Source: Chondrilla cf. caribensis (taxonomy: Eukaryota; Porifera; Demospongiae; Chondrillida; Chondrillidae). Taken from it: a stretch of DNA of 64,000 nucleotides. The stretch lies in the NCBI GenBank assembly GCA_964020155.1, contig OZ026552.1, positions 2,803,416 through 2,867,415 on the forward strand, given 5' to 3'. Of this stretch, positions 13,810 through 20,795 are shown piece by piece (the stretch's first letter is position 1; the number at the start of each line of letters is the position of its first letter). The notes under the pieces are model-generated. The model did no database searches, was not told the origin of the DNA, and saw nothing but the letters and a program-made list of their open reading frames with translations. The position numbers and the translations under genes are program-made.

Positions 13810-16501
13810 TTGTTCTTTGATATTATTGCTCTCCGTCATCCATGTGATGACGTGAAAGGGTTGTGGGCTGTACCCCCAGGTCTAATTAAAGGTATAAAGG
13901 TCATAAGTTCACAGGTCGCAAATCATCTAATAACACAAGCATATCCAGGGGGTCTCCTGCCGGGGCCCCCCCGGGCGGGTGGTACAGCCTATTCCCTTAC
14001 GCCAAGAGGAGTTTCCATTGGTCTGTGCTGGTAAATAAGGTAAGGTCTTTGGGTGGATTCAACGGGCCAATGGATCTCCACCCGAGGCAGAACATGGCAG
14101 ACATTAAAGACCATTACCTTGCACGCATGGGCGCTAATTGGAGCCTCTTGTACGAAACCGCAAAAGTGGAAATGCCAGTTTAATCGCCCTTCAACAAAAA
14201 TGGCGGTGGACAATTTCGAGAGGAGAAGGCGTTTGTTCTGCTACAGCGTACAGTACTCTTGGAAATAGATTTGATTAGTAGGTGTAGTATGGCGTATGAG
14301 CCTTACCCACAGAAAGAAGGATCGATTGGTATCGCTATTATCATCACGAACGGCTACGAAGGAGAAGATTCGCTTCCAGGGACTCAGAACGATGGGACTA
14401 AATGGAAAGAAGCACTTGAGGTGCTCAAGTTCGACGTTCGCTGGGAAAGGAATATCACCGAGGATGCAACTATAGAATTCCTGCGTGCTGCCTCTAGGAT
14501 ACCGATCATTGCTAAAAGTTGTCACTACGTTGTCTTTGTCTTCTGTGGCCACGGCAAGGAAGGTGCATTGTACTCCCAGGATTTGCGGGGAATTGACTTG
14601 GAGAGAGAAATTTTACCTTTCTTTTTCCATAAAGGTAACTTCAAATCGGTCCAAAAACTGTTATTCATAGACGTGTGCAGATCACACAAGGACGAAAGTT
14701 ATCTCTCCCTCAGCGATGCCTTGGCCAAAGTTTGGAGACCAGGTTCGGGATCAGCTGGTTACTTTTCGTTATGTTCGACCCCTTCTGGTTACTGGGCTAG
14801 AGACGGTAGTAACGGAAGCGCTTTCTCTGATATTGTGACGAGGAAACTTACCGAACGCCTCACCGTACGTGAAGTTGTGGACAGTACAAGGGAGTTACTC
14901 CACGAGGAAGCACAGAGGAAGAAAATCGAGTACATTAATCCGGTTTTTGAGGATAACCTTGGTCCTAATTCGGAGAAAACCTTGTTAAACTTGAGTGTTC
15001 CAGTAGGTGTGTTGTTGTGGCTTGTCAGTAGTAGGCTGTTTCCTTTATTTCTTTATACCTCCCTCAAAGATGATCTAATTAGTTGGGGTAAAGGGGGACT
15101 TGTAATGGGAGCCTTCAGACACTGCTAACCTTTAACAGTAGGTGCATATATCTCCAAGTAGTGAATCACCTGCCTGTGGAGGTAGCCCAGACATTACCTT
15201 GTATCAATGATTCATCACTAGAGTGCTTGAGACCATTGATTCCAAGTTACCTCCGTGTTCCAAGTTACCCTGTTTTACCCTAAATCCACACACACACTCC
15301 TTGCCTAAGCAGTTTATCAAATGAATATTGTGTTCATTTCAATACATCTGTAGACCATTCCAGAAAGCATCCTCCTGGCCAACCTGGTGTTTCTGGTCAA
15401 AAGAGGAGTCCAACAAGTGGAGACTTTGAGGAATCAGGTACAAATCAATGACACAGACCACATGACTGTACACTTGCAATATATCCCTCCACTAACACTA
15501 CCATGCAGTAGATTGCATGGCTACACATTTCTGGTTCCCCAATCTCTCTTGTGTTCCCTGGTAGAGTATACTATCTTAATTTATTGTAGTGGCTTACTGT
15601 TTCATCTGATAGAGTGAAAGTGATACACATTACTTGTTGTATTACAAGTCGTGTATGCAACTTGTTTTGTAAACATTTAAAGTGTGAACACTTTCTCCGC
15701 AAAATAAAAACAGCCAGAGAGATACGTCTTTTGTAGAAATACAATTGCTAAATATAATTCAGTTGAATGAACACAGAGCACTACAGATGTTCGGTATTTG
15801 TATCAGCTGTGCCACACTGAACTAAGTACGTTCTTCTTGAATCCCCTGCATGACATGTCAGTAGGTCCTGGTTTGATGTCCATCCAACAATCTGTAGCTG
15901 GTATCTCTGCAGGTCTATTCTATAATGTACTGGACTGAGTGTACTGTTGAGTGTCCTTTGTAGGCAGGTGGATGGTGTACCGTGGTATCACACCTCACAT
16001 TTAGCGTGCATATAGCATTGAACATTGTACAAGCTAATTTACATCTAACTGTATTGTGTAGATTTGGAAGTTACTGCATCATCAGAGTTATCTGAACAGA
16101 AAAATCAATCCAAATCAATCAAGAGTAAGCGGAGCAAGAAAACATCCTACAGCAATGTTCCTGTGGAATATGTCATTCGGAAGATAACACGTAAGAAGCT
16201 TTGTGGTGCTGTAAAGAAGATGCTAAACGGACAGCGTATCAGAGTCCTTTGTGATGATAAGGAACTGATTAATGAAACGTGTAAAGACATCATCTTGGGA
16301 CTTTTGGAAAAGAGAAATAACGTCGAAGCGGCCGACCAGCTTATTGACTACTTTAAGGAAACTCATACTGGTGAAGAACTACTACTTTTTAGTGACTTTT
16401 TGAGAGAAGAAGCAGAGGATGATGGTCGAAATCAACAATTGCTGAACCTGGCCAAGAGTATTGAAGAGGCTGTGTATTCTGCCTTCGCGGAGGACAAATG
16501 A
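2126..16501 (+). CDS. Gene B1: Death-Death-linker-caspase-CARD-like protein (gene span)
   Basis: Model: 2130-2157, 3097-3135, 4326-4631, 5063-5386, 5732-5842, 5923-6015, 6402-6476, 6638-6733, 7828-7929, 14254-15006, 15354-15437, 16062-16501. All internal exons are 3n long and phase 1. Order of domains: two Death domains, Ser/Thr/Pro-rich and basic linkers, a caspase-like domain with His and Cys in place, and a C-terminal CARD-like helical domain. An Ngaro retrotransposon occupies most of the intron before the caspase exon. Alternative: two genes, with the caspase starting at the ATG at 14289 in a good context (A at -3, G at +4) just downstream of the element. Transcripts would decide. Confidence 0.55.
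2671..2727. repeat. Near-perfect palindrome (intron of B1)
   Basis: TAATAACTTCAAGACCATACG on one side is mirrored by TATGGTCTTGAAGTTATTA on the other, forming a stem of about 25 bp with an alternating TACGTA centre. The same palindrome occurs at the paralogous site 24142-24198, so it predates the duplication. Confidence 0.75.
3097..3135 (+). CDS. B1 short exon (39 nt)
   Basis: The acceptor TCTTATCTGCAG precedes it and GTACGTAAGT follows. With the first GT the exon is 39 nt and phase 1-1, encoding RYFVRPRPLIFL. Homologous exons are at 24575-24607 and 43906-43956. The second GT, 4 nt later, is the stronger donor by consensus but would shift frame. Confidence 0.5.
3136..4325. other. B1 intron
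   Basis: Similar to the introns around 24.6-25.4 kb (and, at the 3' end, to 46.5-46.9 kb). It carries the recurring stretch with CTCATCCACCACTCCCACTC found in the micro-exon units. No exon other than the flanking ones is seen. Confidence 0.5.
4326..4631 (+). CDS. B1 Death-domain exon (type DD2)
   Basis: A phase-1 exon of 306 nt between ...CATAG and GTTTGT. It encodes one Death domain of about 85 residues: [16 protein letters not shown] with the helix-1 Trp, then [12 protein letters not shown], a conserved Cys followed by MFSKWL, the GTGHKERTW core with the second Trp, and a final helix rich in Leu and Ala. Death domains are six-helix adaptor modules that self-associate in apoptosis and inflammatory signalling. 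Paralogues are 46903-47208 and 62055-62360, over 85% alike by eye. The weak GTTTGT donor is conserved in all three. Confidence 0.85.
5063..5386 (+). CDS. B1 Death-domain exon (type DD3)
   Basis: A phase-1 exon of 324 nt (acceptor TTGTACAG, donor GTAAGA). It encodes a second, more divergent Death domain: APNIKEIKVLVIPHVARMWW at helix 1, a middle with FQLWLDGREGTGDEDRSW, and DIIFEIQEHFDL at the end. It has the W...WL...GTG...W pattern of DD2. Paralogues are 48794-49126 and 62781-63092. Two adjacent Death domains suggest oligomer assembly or adaptor recruitment. Confidence 0.85.
5452..5502. repeat. (TG)n microsatellite
   Basis: A nearly pure TG tract in the intron about 65 nt after the DD3 donor. 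Confidence 0.95.
5732..5842 (+). CDS. B1 Ser/Thr/Pro linker exon
   Basis: 111 nt, phase 1-1, from TCACTCACAG to GTACAT. It encodes LSLLCDNTQSSSDD then a Pro/Ser/Thr run with TSTPTHTTSQ. Paralogues at 49352-49444 and 63384-63536 differ in the number of 7-residue PTTSTPA-like repeats. Likely an extended flexible spacer. Confidence 0.75.
5923..6015 (+). CDS. B1 acidic linker exon
   Basis: 93 nt, phase 1-1, acceptor CTGACACAG, donor GTAAGT. It encodes SLVASPLTNNVVQASLHD then CTEVDGEVEEDK. Paralogues are 49510-49602 and 63602/63617-63709. A (TG)n tract starts within a few bases of the donor. Confidence 0.75.
6019..6067. repeat. (TG)n microsatellite at a 5' splice site
   Basis: A pure TG run starting directly after GTAAG of the linker donor; TG runs sit at the same place in B2 and B3. 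Confidence 0.95.
6402..6476 (+). CDS. B1 linker exon (25 codons)
   Basis: 75 nt, phase 1-1, acceptor CTCCATGTAG, donor GTAAGC. It encodes CCSKSLSESSGSGEVYTDP and LPQSVF. No known domain; the acidic Ser-rich composition fits a linker. No paralogue was seen in B2. Confidence 0.55.
6638..6733 (+). CDS. B1 basic linker exon
   Basis: 96 nt, phase 1-1, donor GTAAGA. It encodes LDKRGKLPSNQPAGSRRRQK then RKKLNGLQNKL. Two acceptors 3 nt apart (TTAG and TAGTAG) both keep frame. It is related to the exon at 7828-7929 (both begin G-LDKR and are Arg/Lys-rich), so it arose by exon duplication. The RRRQKRKK cluster could be a nuclear import signal or a protease cleavage region (inference). Confidence 0.6.
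6985..7036. repeat. (TG)n followed by a poly-G run
   Basis: An intronic TG microsatellite ending in about 13 G. The intron 6734-7827 otherwise shows no exon I can support. Confidence 0.9.
7828..7929 (+). CDS. B1 basic linker exon, duplicate
   Basis: 102 nt, phase 1-1, acceptor TTCGGTAG, donor GTGAGA. It encodes LDKRRQEKCFVTFDLRG then TLKRRKKSRRCLFEKS. It is the last exon before the Ngaro element. Its one-base overhang (g) joined to the caspase exon at 14254 gives a Val codon and keeps frame. Confidence 0.6.
8240..8421 (+). repeat. Ngaro split repeat A1
   Basis: Begins ATGTAGTTTAACAAAGTTG and ends in a T run (15 T). It matches A2 at 13609 almost base for base; the T run of A2 is longer (about 29 T). 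Confidence 0.9.
8508..8586 (+). CDS. Possible 5' coding exon of the Ngaro Gag
   Basis: ATG at 8508 opens MSTQENPTVPVSDPSSV and continues Pro/Ser-rich to TTCTG|GTAAGA, a good 5' splice site. The frame closes soon after if unspliced. It could splice to the Gag body after about 9080. Inference only. Confidence 0.3.
9060..9983 (+). CDS. Ngaro Gag-like protein with CCCH and CCHC zinc fingers
   Basis: The frame is open from 9048; the first ATG is 9060. The C-terminal part has C-x7-C-x4-C-x3-H (CLRWNWGSCYSTPCRYLH), directly followed by a zinc knuckle C-x2-C-x4-H-x4-C (CIQCQSYAHPAKRC). The middle has Trp-rich helices typical of DIRS-order Gag proteins (SWTSL-like, WQRYDRAFRQAAA). A nucleic-acid-binding capsid-like role is expected. 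The real start may lie in an upstream exon (8508). Confidence 0.7.
   Translation: MGPIACWICNSVPLCVHLLQHMHPLGVPVMAHTAGTLSGQAPRIASWLLPAPIPSTGISGSVSPAGLPVTAGTPQVAPENTLDAEEVVHPFNNPSLPPITSRLLKVIKAGGYVDLGDLLPEALAEAFDRGSLRGDKEDTASRKRWTITSLGDWGLAFSTFAAASTHYHPSKAAQLLAYSGIIFRLAREVGGSAWQRYDRAFRQAAAVNPALAWDRREPDIWLTSLAGESHSRAAGSSSAALPRKRPSGTEACLRWNWGSCYSTPCRYLHKCIQCQSYAHPAKRCPQAAPRNSSDTRGSNGDGVQQGR
9984..10194. other. Ngaro inter-ORF spacer
   Basis: A short AT-rich spacer between the Gag and RT frames; no other feature seen. Confidence 0.6.
10195..12030 (+). CDS. Ngaro reverse transcriptase-RNase H
   Basis: 611 codons from ATG 10195. RT motifs in order: FRVIIDLSSPDGHSVND, LMAKLDIKDAYRMVPVHPED, QLPFGLASSPAIFN, the catalytic YLDDFLILG, and LSFLGIELDS. 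RNase H follows: LFTDASGSWGCGAW, LKELFPIVLA, CHSDNVAAV and ADDLSRG supply the acidic residues. This RT type is typical of DIRS-order elements. Its last ~55 nt overlap the recombinase frame. Confidence 0.93.
   Translation: MSLAGSTPLPSPSQFSPLLYPDGRPQRLLTSYASVTPILARQFCQLQVLGMQHTRVTLSPRALLAAPVHTPLVAAAWHRALADHPDRRWVDFLLRGMQQGFRIGLRAQPTCRPSHGNSPSAIKQCEVISSFLEDQVHKGYMIGPLQPASHPGVVTSRMAVVPKKTPGKFRVIIDLSSPDGHSVNDHIHRELTHVAYSSIDDAALLMHHLGPHALMAKLDIKDAYRMVPVHPEDRHFLGVSWQGQLFIDCQLPFGLASSPAIFNSVAEALEWILRKRGVNHIIHYLDDFLILGAPGEGECERALRTAIQTCEELGVPLATDKIEGPSTRLSFLGIELDSASMTLQLPQSKLLELRRLLHGWSKAKCIKDFHSFQSLVGHLVHATNVVPLAKAYLNSLFPLAQVVGTGRIRRLNKEARRDIGWWLGLCDNWPGISVHQFLLLQDPAHHLFTDASGSWGCGAWSLPYWFCFPWLESIKLHSIALKELFPIVLACATWGSMWRGTYVLCHSDNVAAVAQVNRLHARDPLASHLLRCLAIFQFAFDFRIRATHIRGSLNIGADDLSRGRPSSFLIAHPSALPLSTQVDPRIVELLLNDNLDWTSNHWKQQFNSIWQ
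11976..13001 (+). CDS. Ngaro tyrosine recombinase
   Basis: The frame is open from 11976, but the first ATG is 12141. The stretch before that ATG (about 12018-12095) reads YLAVGLAPSTQKVYAAGW and RRYLSFV, which is the conserved core-binding start of these recombinases. Initiation at 12141 would lose it, so frameshifting or reinitiation near the RT stop at 12028-12030 is likely. Catalytic region: FLRCGEFL with Arg, then HSFRIGAAT (His-x-x-Arg), LGRWSSFAYQQYIR with the Tyr nucleophile. Confidence 0.88.
   Translation, partial: SGLDIQSLEAAVQQYLAVGLAPSTQKVYAAGWRRYLSFVNTLSITPSPITSEKVTLFVAFLGTQGLSMSTIESYLSALRYMRISMDPSNVCPSFHTPFMSLLLRGIRRTLANRSEPRIRLPITATLMRHIKRSLAEQAQSFQGKLVWAACCTGFFGFLRCGEFLVPDSTPFDPNIHLSIADISLVSSPDSWTFFLRIKVSKTDQFRQGSTVALGSTGSDLCPVAALLDFLAVRGESPGPLFRLENGQPLQRRFFTGKVQQALSAAGLNGALFNGHSFRIGAATSASAAGVPETSIKILGRWSSFAYQQYIRPPPAELAYVSRCLAGPSTTADTDSPVQGPQ
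13364..13609 (+). repeat. Ngaro split repeat B1
   Basis: 246 nt, from GTGGGCTGTACCCCCAGG to GACATTAAA; same length and sequence as B2. Confidence 0.9.
13609..13804 (+). repeat. Ngaro split repeat A2 with poly-T
   Basis: Abuts B1 directly and repeats A1. It ends in about 29 T, then a short unique stretch precedes B2. Confidence 0.88.
13863..14108 (+). repeat. Ngaro split repeat B2 (element end)
   Basis: 246 nt identical to B1 by eye; host sequence starts GACCATTACC at 14109. Confidence 0.9.
14109..14253 (+). promoter_or_regulatory. Short host stretch before the caspase exon
   Basis: Contains AAAAATGGCGGTGG at about 14196, resembling the YY1-like motif in the B-gene promoter blocks, and a pyrimidine-rich stretch ending GTTTGTTCTGCTACAGCGTACAG, which can act as 3' splice site. 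It may be an internal promoter, an intron end, or both. Confidence 0.35.
14254..15006 (+). CDS. B1 caspase-like protease exon (peptidase C14 fold)
   Basis: A 753-nt exon, phase 1-1 with acceptor CGTACAG and donor GTGTGT (other donors nearby). Counting from the ATG at 14289, the catalytic His is His88 in VVFVFCGHGKEG and the nucleophile Cys130 in LLFIDVCRS (canonical caspases have SHG and QACRG). The strand-1 segment SIGIAIIITN, the LPGTQNDGTKWKEAL helix and a p10-like segment YFSLCSTPSGYWARDGSNGS are present; its Arg matches the caspase P1-Asp pocket Arg. Length fits a complete p20/p10 unit without large prodomain. Known caspases are cytosolic Asp-directed proteases of cell death and inflammation; the substrate here is unknown. 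The frame is also open upstream to 14184, and ATG 14289 could serve as an independent start. Confidence 0.88.
15354..15437 (+). CDS. B1 linker exon after the caspase
   Basis: 84 nt, phase 1-1 (acceptor CATCTGTAG, donor GTACAA). It encodes HSRKHPPGQPGVSGQKRSP then TSGDFEES. Another acceptor (CCAG at 15366) and another open frame exist, but only this choice joins both neighbours in frame. Confidence 0.55.
16062..16501 (+). CDS. B1 terminal exon: CARD-like domain
   Basis: Phase-1 entry after TTGTGTAG, stop TGA at 16499. After a basic Ser/Lys-rich lead (KSIKSKRSKKTSYS) comes an all-helical domain of about 95 residues: EYVIRKITRKKLCGAVKKML, ELINETCKDIILGLLEKRNN, EAADQLIDYFKETHTGEELL, LFSDFLREEAEDD, LLNLAKSIEEAV. 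The pattern R-N-N-x-E-A-x-x-L-I-D ... F-x-x-F-L-R resembles helices 4-6 of CARD domains. CARD normally lies N-terminal of the caspase; C-terminal placement is unusual. A death-fold domain of another class is possible. Confidence 0.6.
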
Positions 16502-16638
16502 GTAAGTTCAATAATAATACATGTCCTGGTATGAACGATGTGTTCTCTTTCCCAAGCAAACTAGCTTCAATACTTTTCATCTGTTTGCCTGGTTCAACTG
16601 CCAAACCATATTGTGTTAGTATCAGCACACAGACACGC

Positions 16639-17189
<551 letters not shown>

Positions 17190-17772
17190 ATTGTGAAACT
17201 GATGTTCACACTTACATATTTACTTTTGCTATCTCCCTCTTTCCACTCCAGACATCTCACTGAGGTTACATGAGAATTTGAACGCATAACGTTTGTGTAT
17301 CAGTTTTCTTTTTTACTAAATACAATATTATTATTATTATATAGTTTCTAAGCCTTTCATCTACATTTTTTTGTTCATTTTTAAGTTTTGTACTATATTT
17401 CAGTGCGAGGCGAGTGTTTGTTATTCTGACAAACTGTTGCACTGAACCAAGTTCACTGTCATTTGAGAGAGCAAATTTATTCACTTTGTGTACTATGTAA
17501 TAATAATGATTTGGCATAATATTATTGACATAATATATAATTGATCTTGAATCCAGCTGCAGCTGGATCTGTTGATTTATGCCACGCTATATATATATAT
17601 ACGTATATATGCACCTGTGTGCATTATACTATTATTATGACATTGTAATGTACGTAATGTAAATGTGACCACGGCATATAATATATATATATATATACGT
17701 ACATACATACTCATTGATTGTATTATAATAATATTATAGTTATTTGGTATTTGGCACATTTACTATATACAG
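17190..17772. other. Region before R1
   Basis: Very AT-rich with TA runs (about 17588-17605, 17680-17700). I looked for a signal-peptide exon like those at 52.0-52.4 kb and found none, so R1 may lack its 5' end. Confidence 0.45.
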
Positions 17773-18076
17773 ATCTCAGGTGTACGCTGTCTCTTTCATG
17801 GCAATTTCTTGGCTACAGAGACCAACACACGTTCACTTGTAATGTAACGGGTCCATCAGCTGTGTGGACCATCCTGGGGTTGAACGAGACGTTTGCTGTG
17901 TTTCAGAGCGGGCTATCGGTTGCCAGGAACAATCTCCTTGTGAGCACTACGGACACCAACCTCACTTCCACGTCCATCATCACTAATGTCGGGTTTGGCG
18001 AGGTCGACAATGGAGGTAATATCCAGTGTATAGATCTGAAAAGTGTAGCCATTCAGGGAATGGCCAATATATCAAT

Positions 18077-18078
<2 letters not shown>
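17773..18078 (+). CDS. R1 Ig-like domain exon
   Basis: 306 nt, phase 1-1. It encodes an Ig-like fold: TFTCNVTGPSAVWTILG with the B-strand Cys and core Trp, and VDNGGNIQCIDLKS with the second Cys. It has several N-glycosylation sequons (NVT, NET, NLT, NIS). It is about 95% alike to R2's exon, but the first ~25 nt differ and the donor has become GTGTGT inside a TG tract (R2 has GTGAGT). Confidence 0.75.

Positions 18079-18156
<78 letters not shown>
18079..18156. repeat. (TG)n at the R1 Ig donor
   Basis: A TG run beginning exactly at the 5' splice site. Confidence 0.95.
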
Positions 18157-18163
<7 letters not shown>

Positions 18164-18423
18164 TGTGTGTACGTATGTGCATAACTTCAGGTGTAAATAT
18201 TATTATGTGTGTATGTATGTATATGTATGCGTGTGTACATCAACGTGTGTATGTATCTTTTTGTGCACATTATGTGTGTACTTTTTGATGCATAGATATT
18301 GTTACGTTTGTACCAGACACAAGCACAAAATAATGTGGAATGAGTGAACATTACACTAAACTGTACATGTAATGTACCTCTCCAATGAGATGGACATGAT
18401 AATGTAATATCTCCACTCTTCAG

Positions 18424-18702
18424 GTAAGCCCCAGTGTGTCAGTAATGTCTCAGCTACTAGTGCAGGTTGTGGTGTGATCAATATCACCTGGGAGGTACCC
18501 ACTCCTCCACCAGTGACGGACACGGTGGTCCACTTTGGTCCTCTCTTCTCACCGAACACCACCTACTACACCACTTGTAAGGGTAGTGGTTGTAGCATTG
18601 GTCTGATGACCCCCAACACAACCTATCAGTTTGAAGTGTTTCCAGACAACTGGTGTGGTAGAGCAAGTGGCTGTGTGGGCAATGTAGTCAACAGTACAAC
18701 AG
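18424..18702 (+). CDS. R1 fibronectin type III exon 1
   Basis: 279 nt, phase 1-1 (acceptor CTCTTCAG, donor GTACAT). It encodes CVSNVSATSAGCGVINITWE (FN3 B strand with the Trp), VPTPPPVTDTVVHFG, and LMTPNTTYQFEV (the conserved L...T.Y.F.V). Cysteine-rich for an FN3, so likely disulphide-stabilised. Extracellular. Confidence 0.85.
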
Positions 18703-19211
18703 GTACATGTGAATGGGATCATGTACATACATATCTATCATATGTAAATATGTGTGTATGGACATACGTGACTCTGTATGTATATTTCCATGTTGGAGGG
18801 AGTGCTAGTTTTGTAATACCTAGGTTAGTATGTGTAGAGATTAAGGCCTTTCCTTTTTTTCAACTATAACCATGTGATTCTGTGTGTAGCTTAGTTTTAT
18901 GATAATTGTTCTTTGTGTAATGTGTACATTATTATTGTGCATTGAGGTTATAGGAGACTTTCTGCTCTTCTGTACGTAAGGACATTAATCCATATTACTG
19001 TAGATTTCATCCCAGGGAAAGAAATTCTGTCCTAGTGTAGGAAACCTGACAAGGTCATTTCCTCAAGACCGTTGATTCTAATGGAGGAATTATCCTATGA
19101 CACTGATCTACCAGTTGTAGTCATTCTTGTCCTTATGATTGTTTCAAGCACTGTTACTCTACCTCCACTCCTGACCTCTGTGTACTCCCATTGTTCTGTG
19201 TACATCTTTAG

Positions 19212-19493
19212 ATCCAGCTCCACAGTGCCCCACGAGGGTCAAGGTGGTCTCCACTGCTTGTGGTGTGGTTGATGTGAGCTGGTTCCAACCCACCCCACCC
19301 CCTGTTACCATGACAACAATTCACTACTGTCCGACCTCATCCCCACTCTGTGGTAACTCCACTAGTTGTACTGACACTAATTGTACTGTCAGTGAACTGG
19401 AACCAAAGACAAAGTATGTATTCACTGTCACTGCTGACCACAATTGTGTGGCCGAGTGGGACTGTAGTGGAAACAACATCACTCACACTACAG
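19212..19493 (+). CDS. R1 fibronectin type III exon 2
   Basis: 282 nt, phase-1 entry after CATCTTTAG. It encodes PTRVKVVSTACGVVDVSWFQ, PTPPPVTMTTIHY and SELEPKTKYVFTVTADH. Related to the first FN3 by tandem duplication. R2 continues ACAG|GTTGGT; here the sequence is ACAG|TTTGGT, so the phase-1 donor is missing. The next GTGAGT would give phase 2 and a frameshift into the TM exon. Confidence 0.8.
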
Positions 19494-19872
19494 TTTGGTG
19501 AGTGTGCCCCAGGAAGGGGAGATTATGGTGTACAGACACCAACACCAAACCATCGACAAACTGATATTCCTTAAGATAGCAGAAAATGGTGTTGATCCAT
19601 TGAATAGGATTGCTGAGGAGACACCACCTTCTACACTGAACCCCTCCATCCTCTCAAGGGTGGTCAGTTTGAGTGCTGTCACTATTAGAGTTCTATACTT
19701 GACATACACTGTTAGTTGTACTCTGTTATAAGCTGTACTGAGGACAGAGTCTCCCACTACAGTTGTGTAGGGTATGGTAATGTGATCATGTGACGAGCAC
19801 ATGATGCAGCCAATGTACTCCTAGGAATCCCTGTTGTCCCAATCAACAAGGACTTTCTTCTCTTTCCTACAG

Positions 19873-20009
19873 ATCCATGTTCTATATCCTTGGTGACCTC
19901 CAGCCTAGTGGGGTACCATGTACTTGTAGCAGTCAACATCTTCTTGTTAGTAGTCGTGTATTGTCTAGCTGTGACTAAACTGGTTTATGTAGAGTGTAAC
20001 TTTAAATAG
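19873..20009 (+). CDS. R1 transmembrane exon
   Basis: Acceptor TTTCCTACAG, phase 1. It encodes a hydrophobic helix of about 22 residues (YHVLVAVNIFLLVVVYCLAV) followed by TKLVYVECNFK and stop. A donor GAGT|GTAACT at 19996 would end the exon after 123 nt in phase 1, so an extended cytoplasmic tail is possible if it is used. Confidence 0.75.
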
Positions 20010-20795
20010 CAGCAGAAATATACAGCAGAGTTTTATGAATGGTAAACAAGGCGATGTTTGTATGTACGCACATGTATGGCAGATTTATTCCTTTTAAGGC
20101 AGCAAGGGATATGTAAATCAGAATTCTTCGATAGCATGTATCATACCATATGTATATCCGTGTCCAAGTCCTTTGGAGGATATCCCTATGATTGTATTCA
20201 ACGAAACCTTTCAGTCCAGAGTTGATCATGAACTAGTAATAATTAAGTCCTTCCAGATCCACTCTATACTATTGGCTATTAAGCTGGGTAGTCGGATTTC
20301 AAAACCTATTATAAAGCTTACAGTGCTTGGATATATGCAGCCTTGGTGATAGCTACTCATAACCCAACAAGATGCATCCAGGAGTCAACCTACTGATGAC
20401 TAAAAAACAGGTAACTTTACATTGAAATTGTGATTGCTACAATCTTAAGCATATTTGTGTACGGCAATTCACAGTGTGCAATAAGGCAATGCACTGCCAC
20501 GGTGTGGGGCATGTTGATGGTTGTGCATTACAATTGGCAGATGACATATGCTATTGTAGATTGTTATGATCCGAAGTATATATCCATTTCCTGTTTTTTT
20601 TTTCCTGAAGATTACTTAAAGCCACTTGCTGATCTTTATTTGTCACTGTGCGTGCGTGCGTGCCTGTGTTTGGAGCTAAAGAAGTTTATGTACTGTTGCA
20701 TGACCGACAGTGTATTTGTGGTATGATATTACGTAAGATCGTTCTTTAAGAAGTAGCGAGGGAAGTCTGAAGGGGAATACCCCACGATAGTGCCC
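20010..20795. other. 3' flank of R1
   Basis: Similar to 55937-56500 downstream of R2, and partly to 26.37-26.47 and 41.04-41.13 kb. I see no exon. Confidence 0.5.

Larger units (their letters stand above)
8240..14108 (+). mobile_element. Ngaro-type (DIRS-order) tyrosine-recombinase retrotransposon
   Basis: Architecture A1 (8240-8421), ORFs, B1 (13364-13609), A2 (13609 to about 13790), B2 (13863-14108): the split direct repeats of the Ngaro/PAT group. It has no LTRs and no obvious target duplication, as expected for recombinase-mediated insertion. Coding order: Gag-like zinc-finger protein, RT-RNase H, tyrosine recombinase, all on + and all open over most of their length. The repeat copies look nearly identical, so insertion is probably recent. 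No methyltransferase domain is seen, which favours Ngaro over DIRS1/PAT. Confidence 0.9.
17773..20009 (+). pseudogene. Gene R1: Ig-FN3-FN3-TM surface protein, possibly damaged (gene span)
   Basis: Exons 17773-18078, 18424-18702, 19212-19493 and 19873-20009, same order as R2. Two warnings: no signal-peptide exon is recognisable, and the donor of the second FN3 exon has GT changed to TT (19494) relative to R2. It may still be expressed with other splice sites. I call it possibly broken, not proven. Confidence 0.5.

Noticed and set aside
8240..14108. Interpretation of the repeats as LTRs of a gypsy or copia element
   Set aside because: The order A1...B1-A2-B2, a tyrosine recombinase instead of a DDE integrase, and absence of a target duplication fit Ngaro/DIRS.
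15387..15617. Alternative reading of the post-caspase exon in another frame
   Set aside because: It does not join the CARD-like exon in frame; the phase-1 reading does on both sides.
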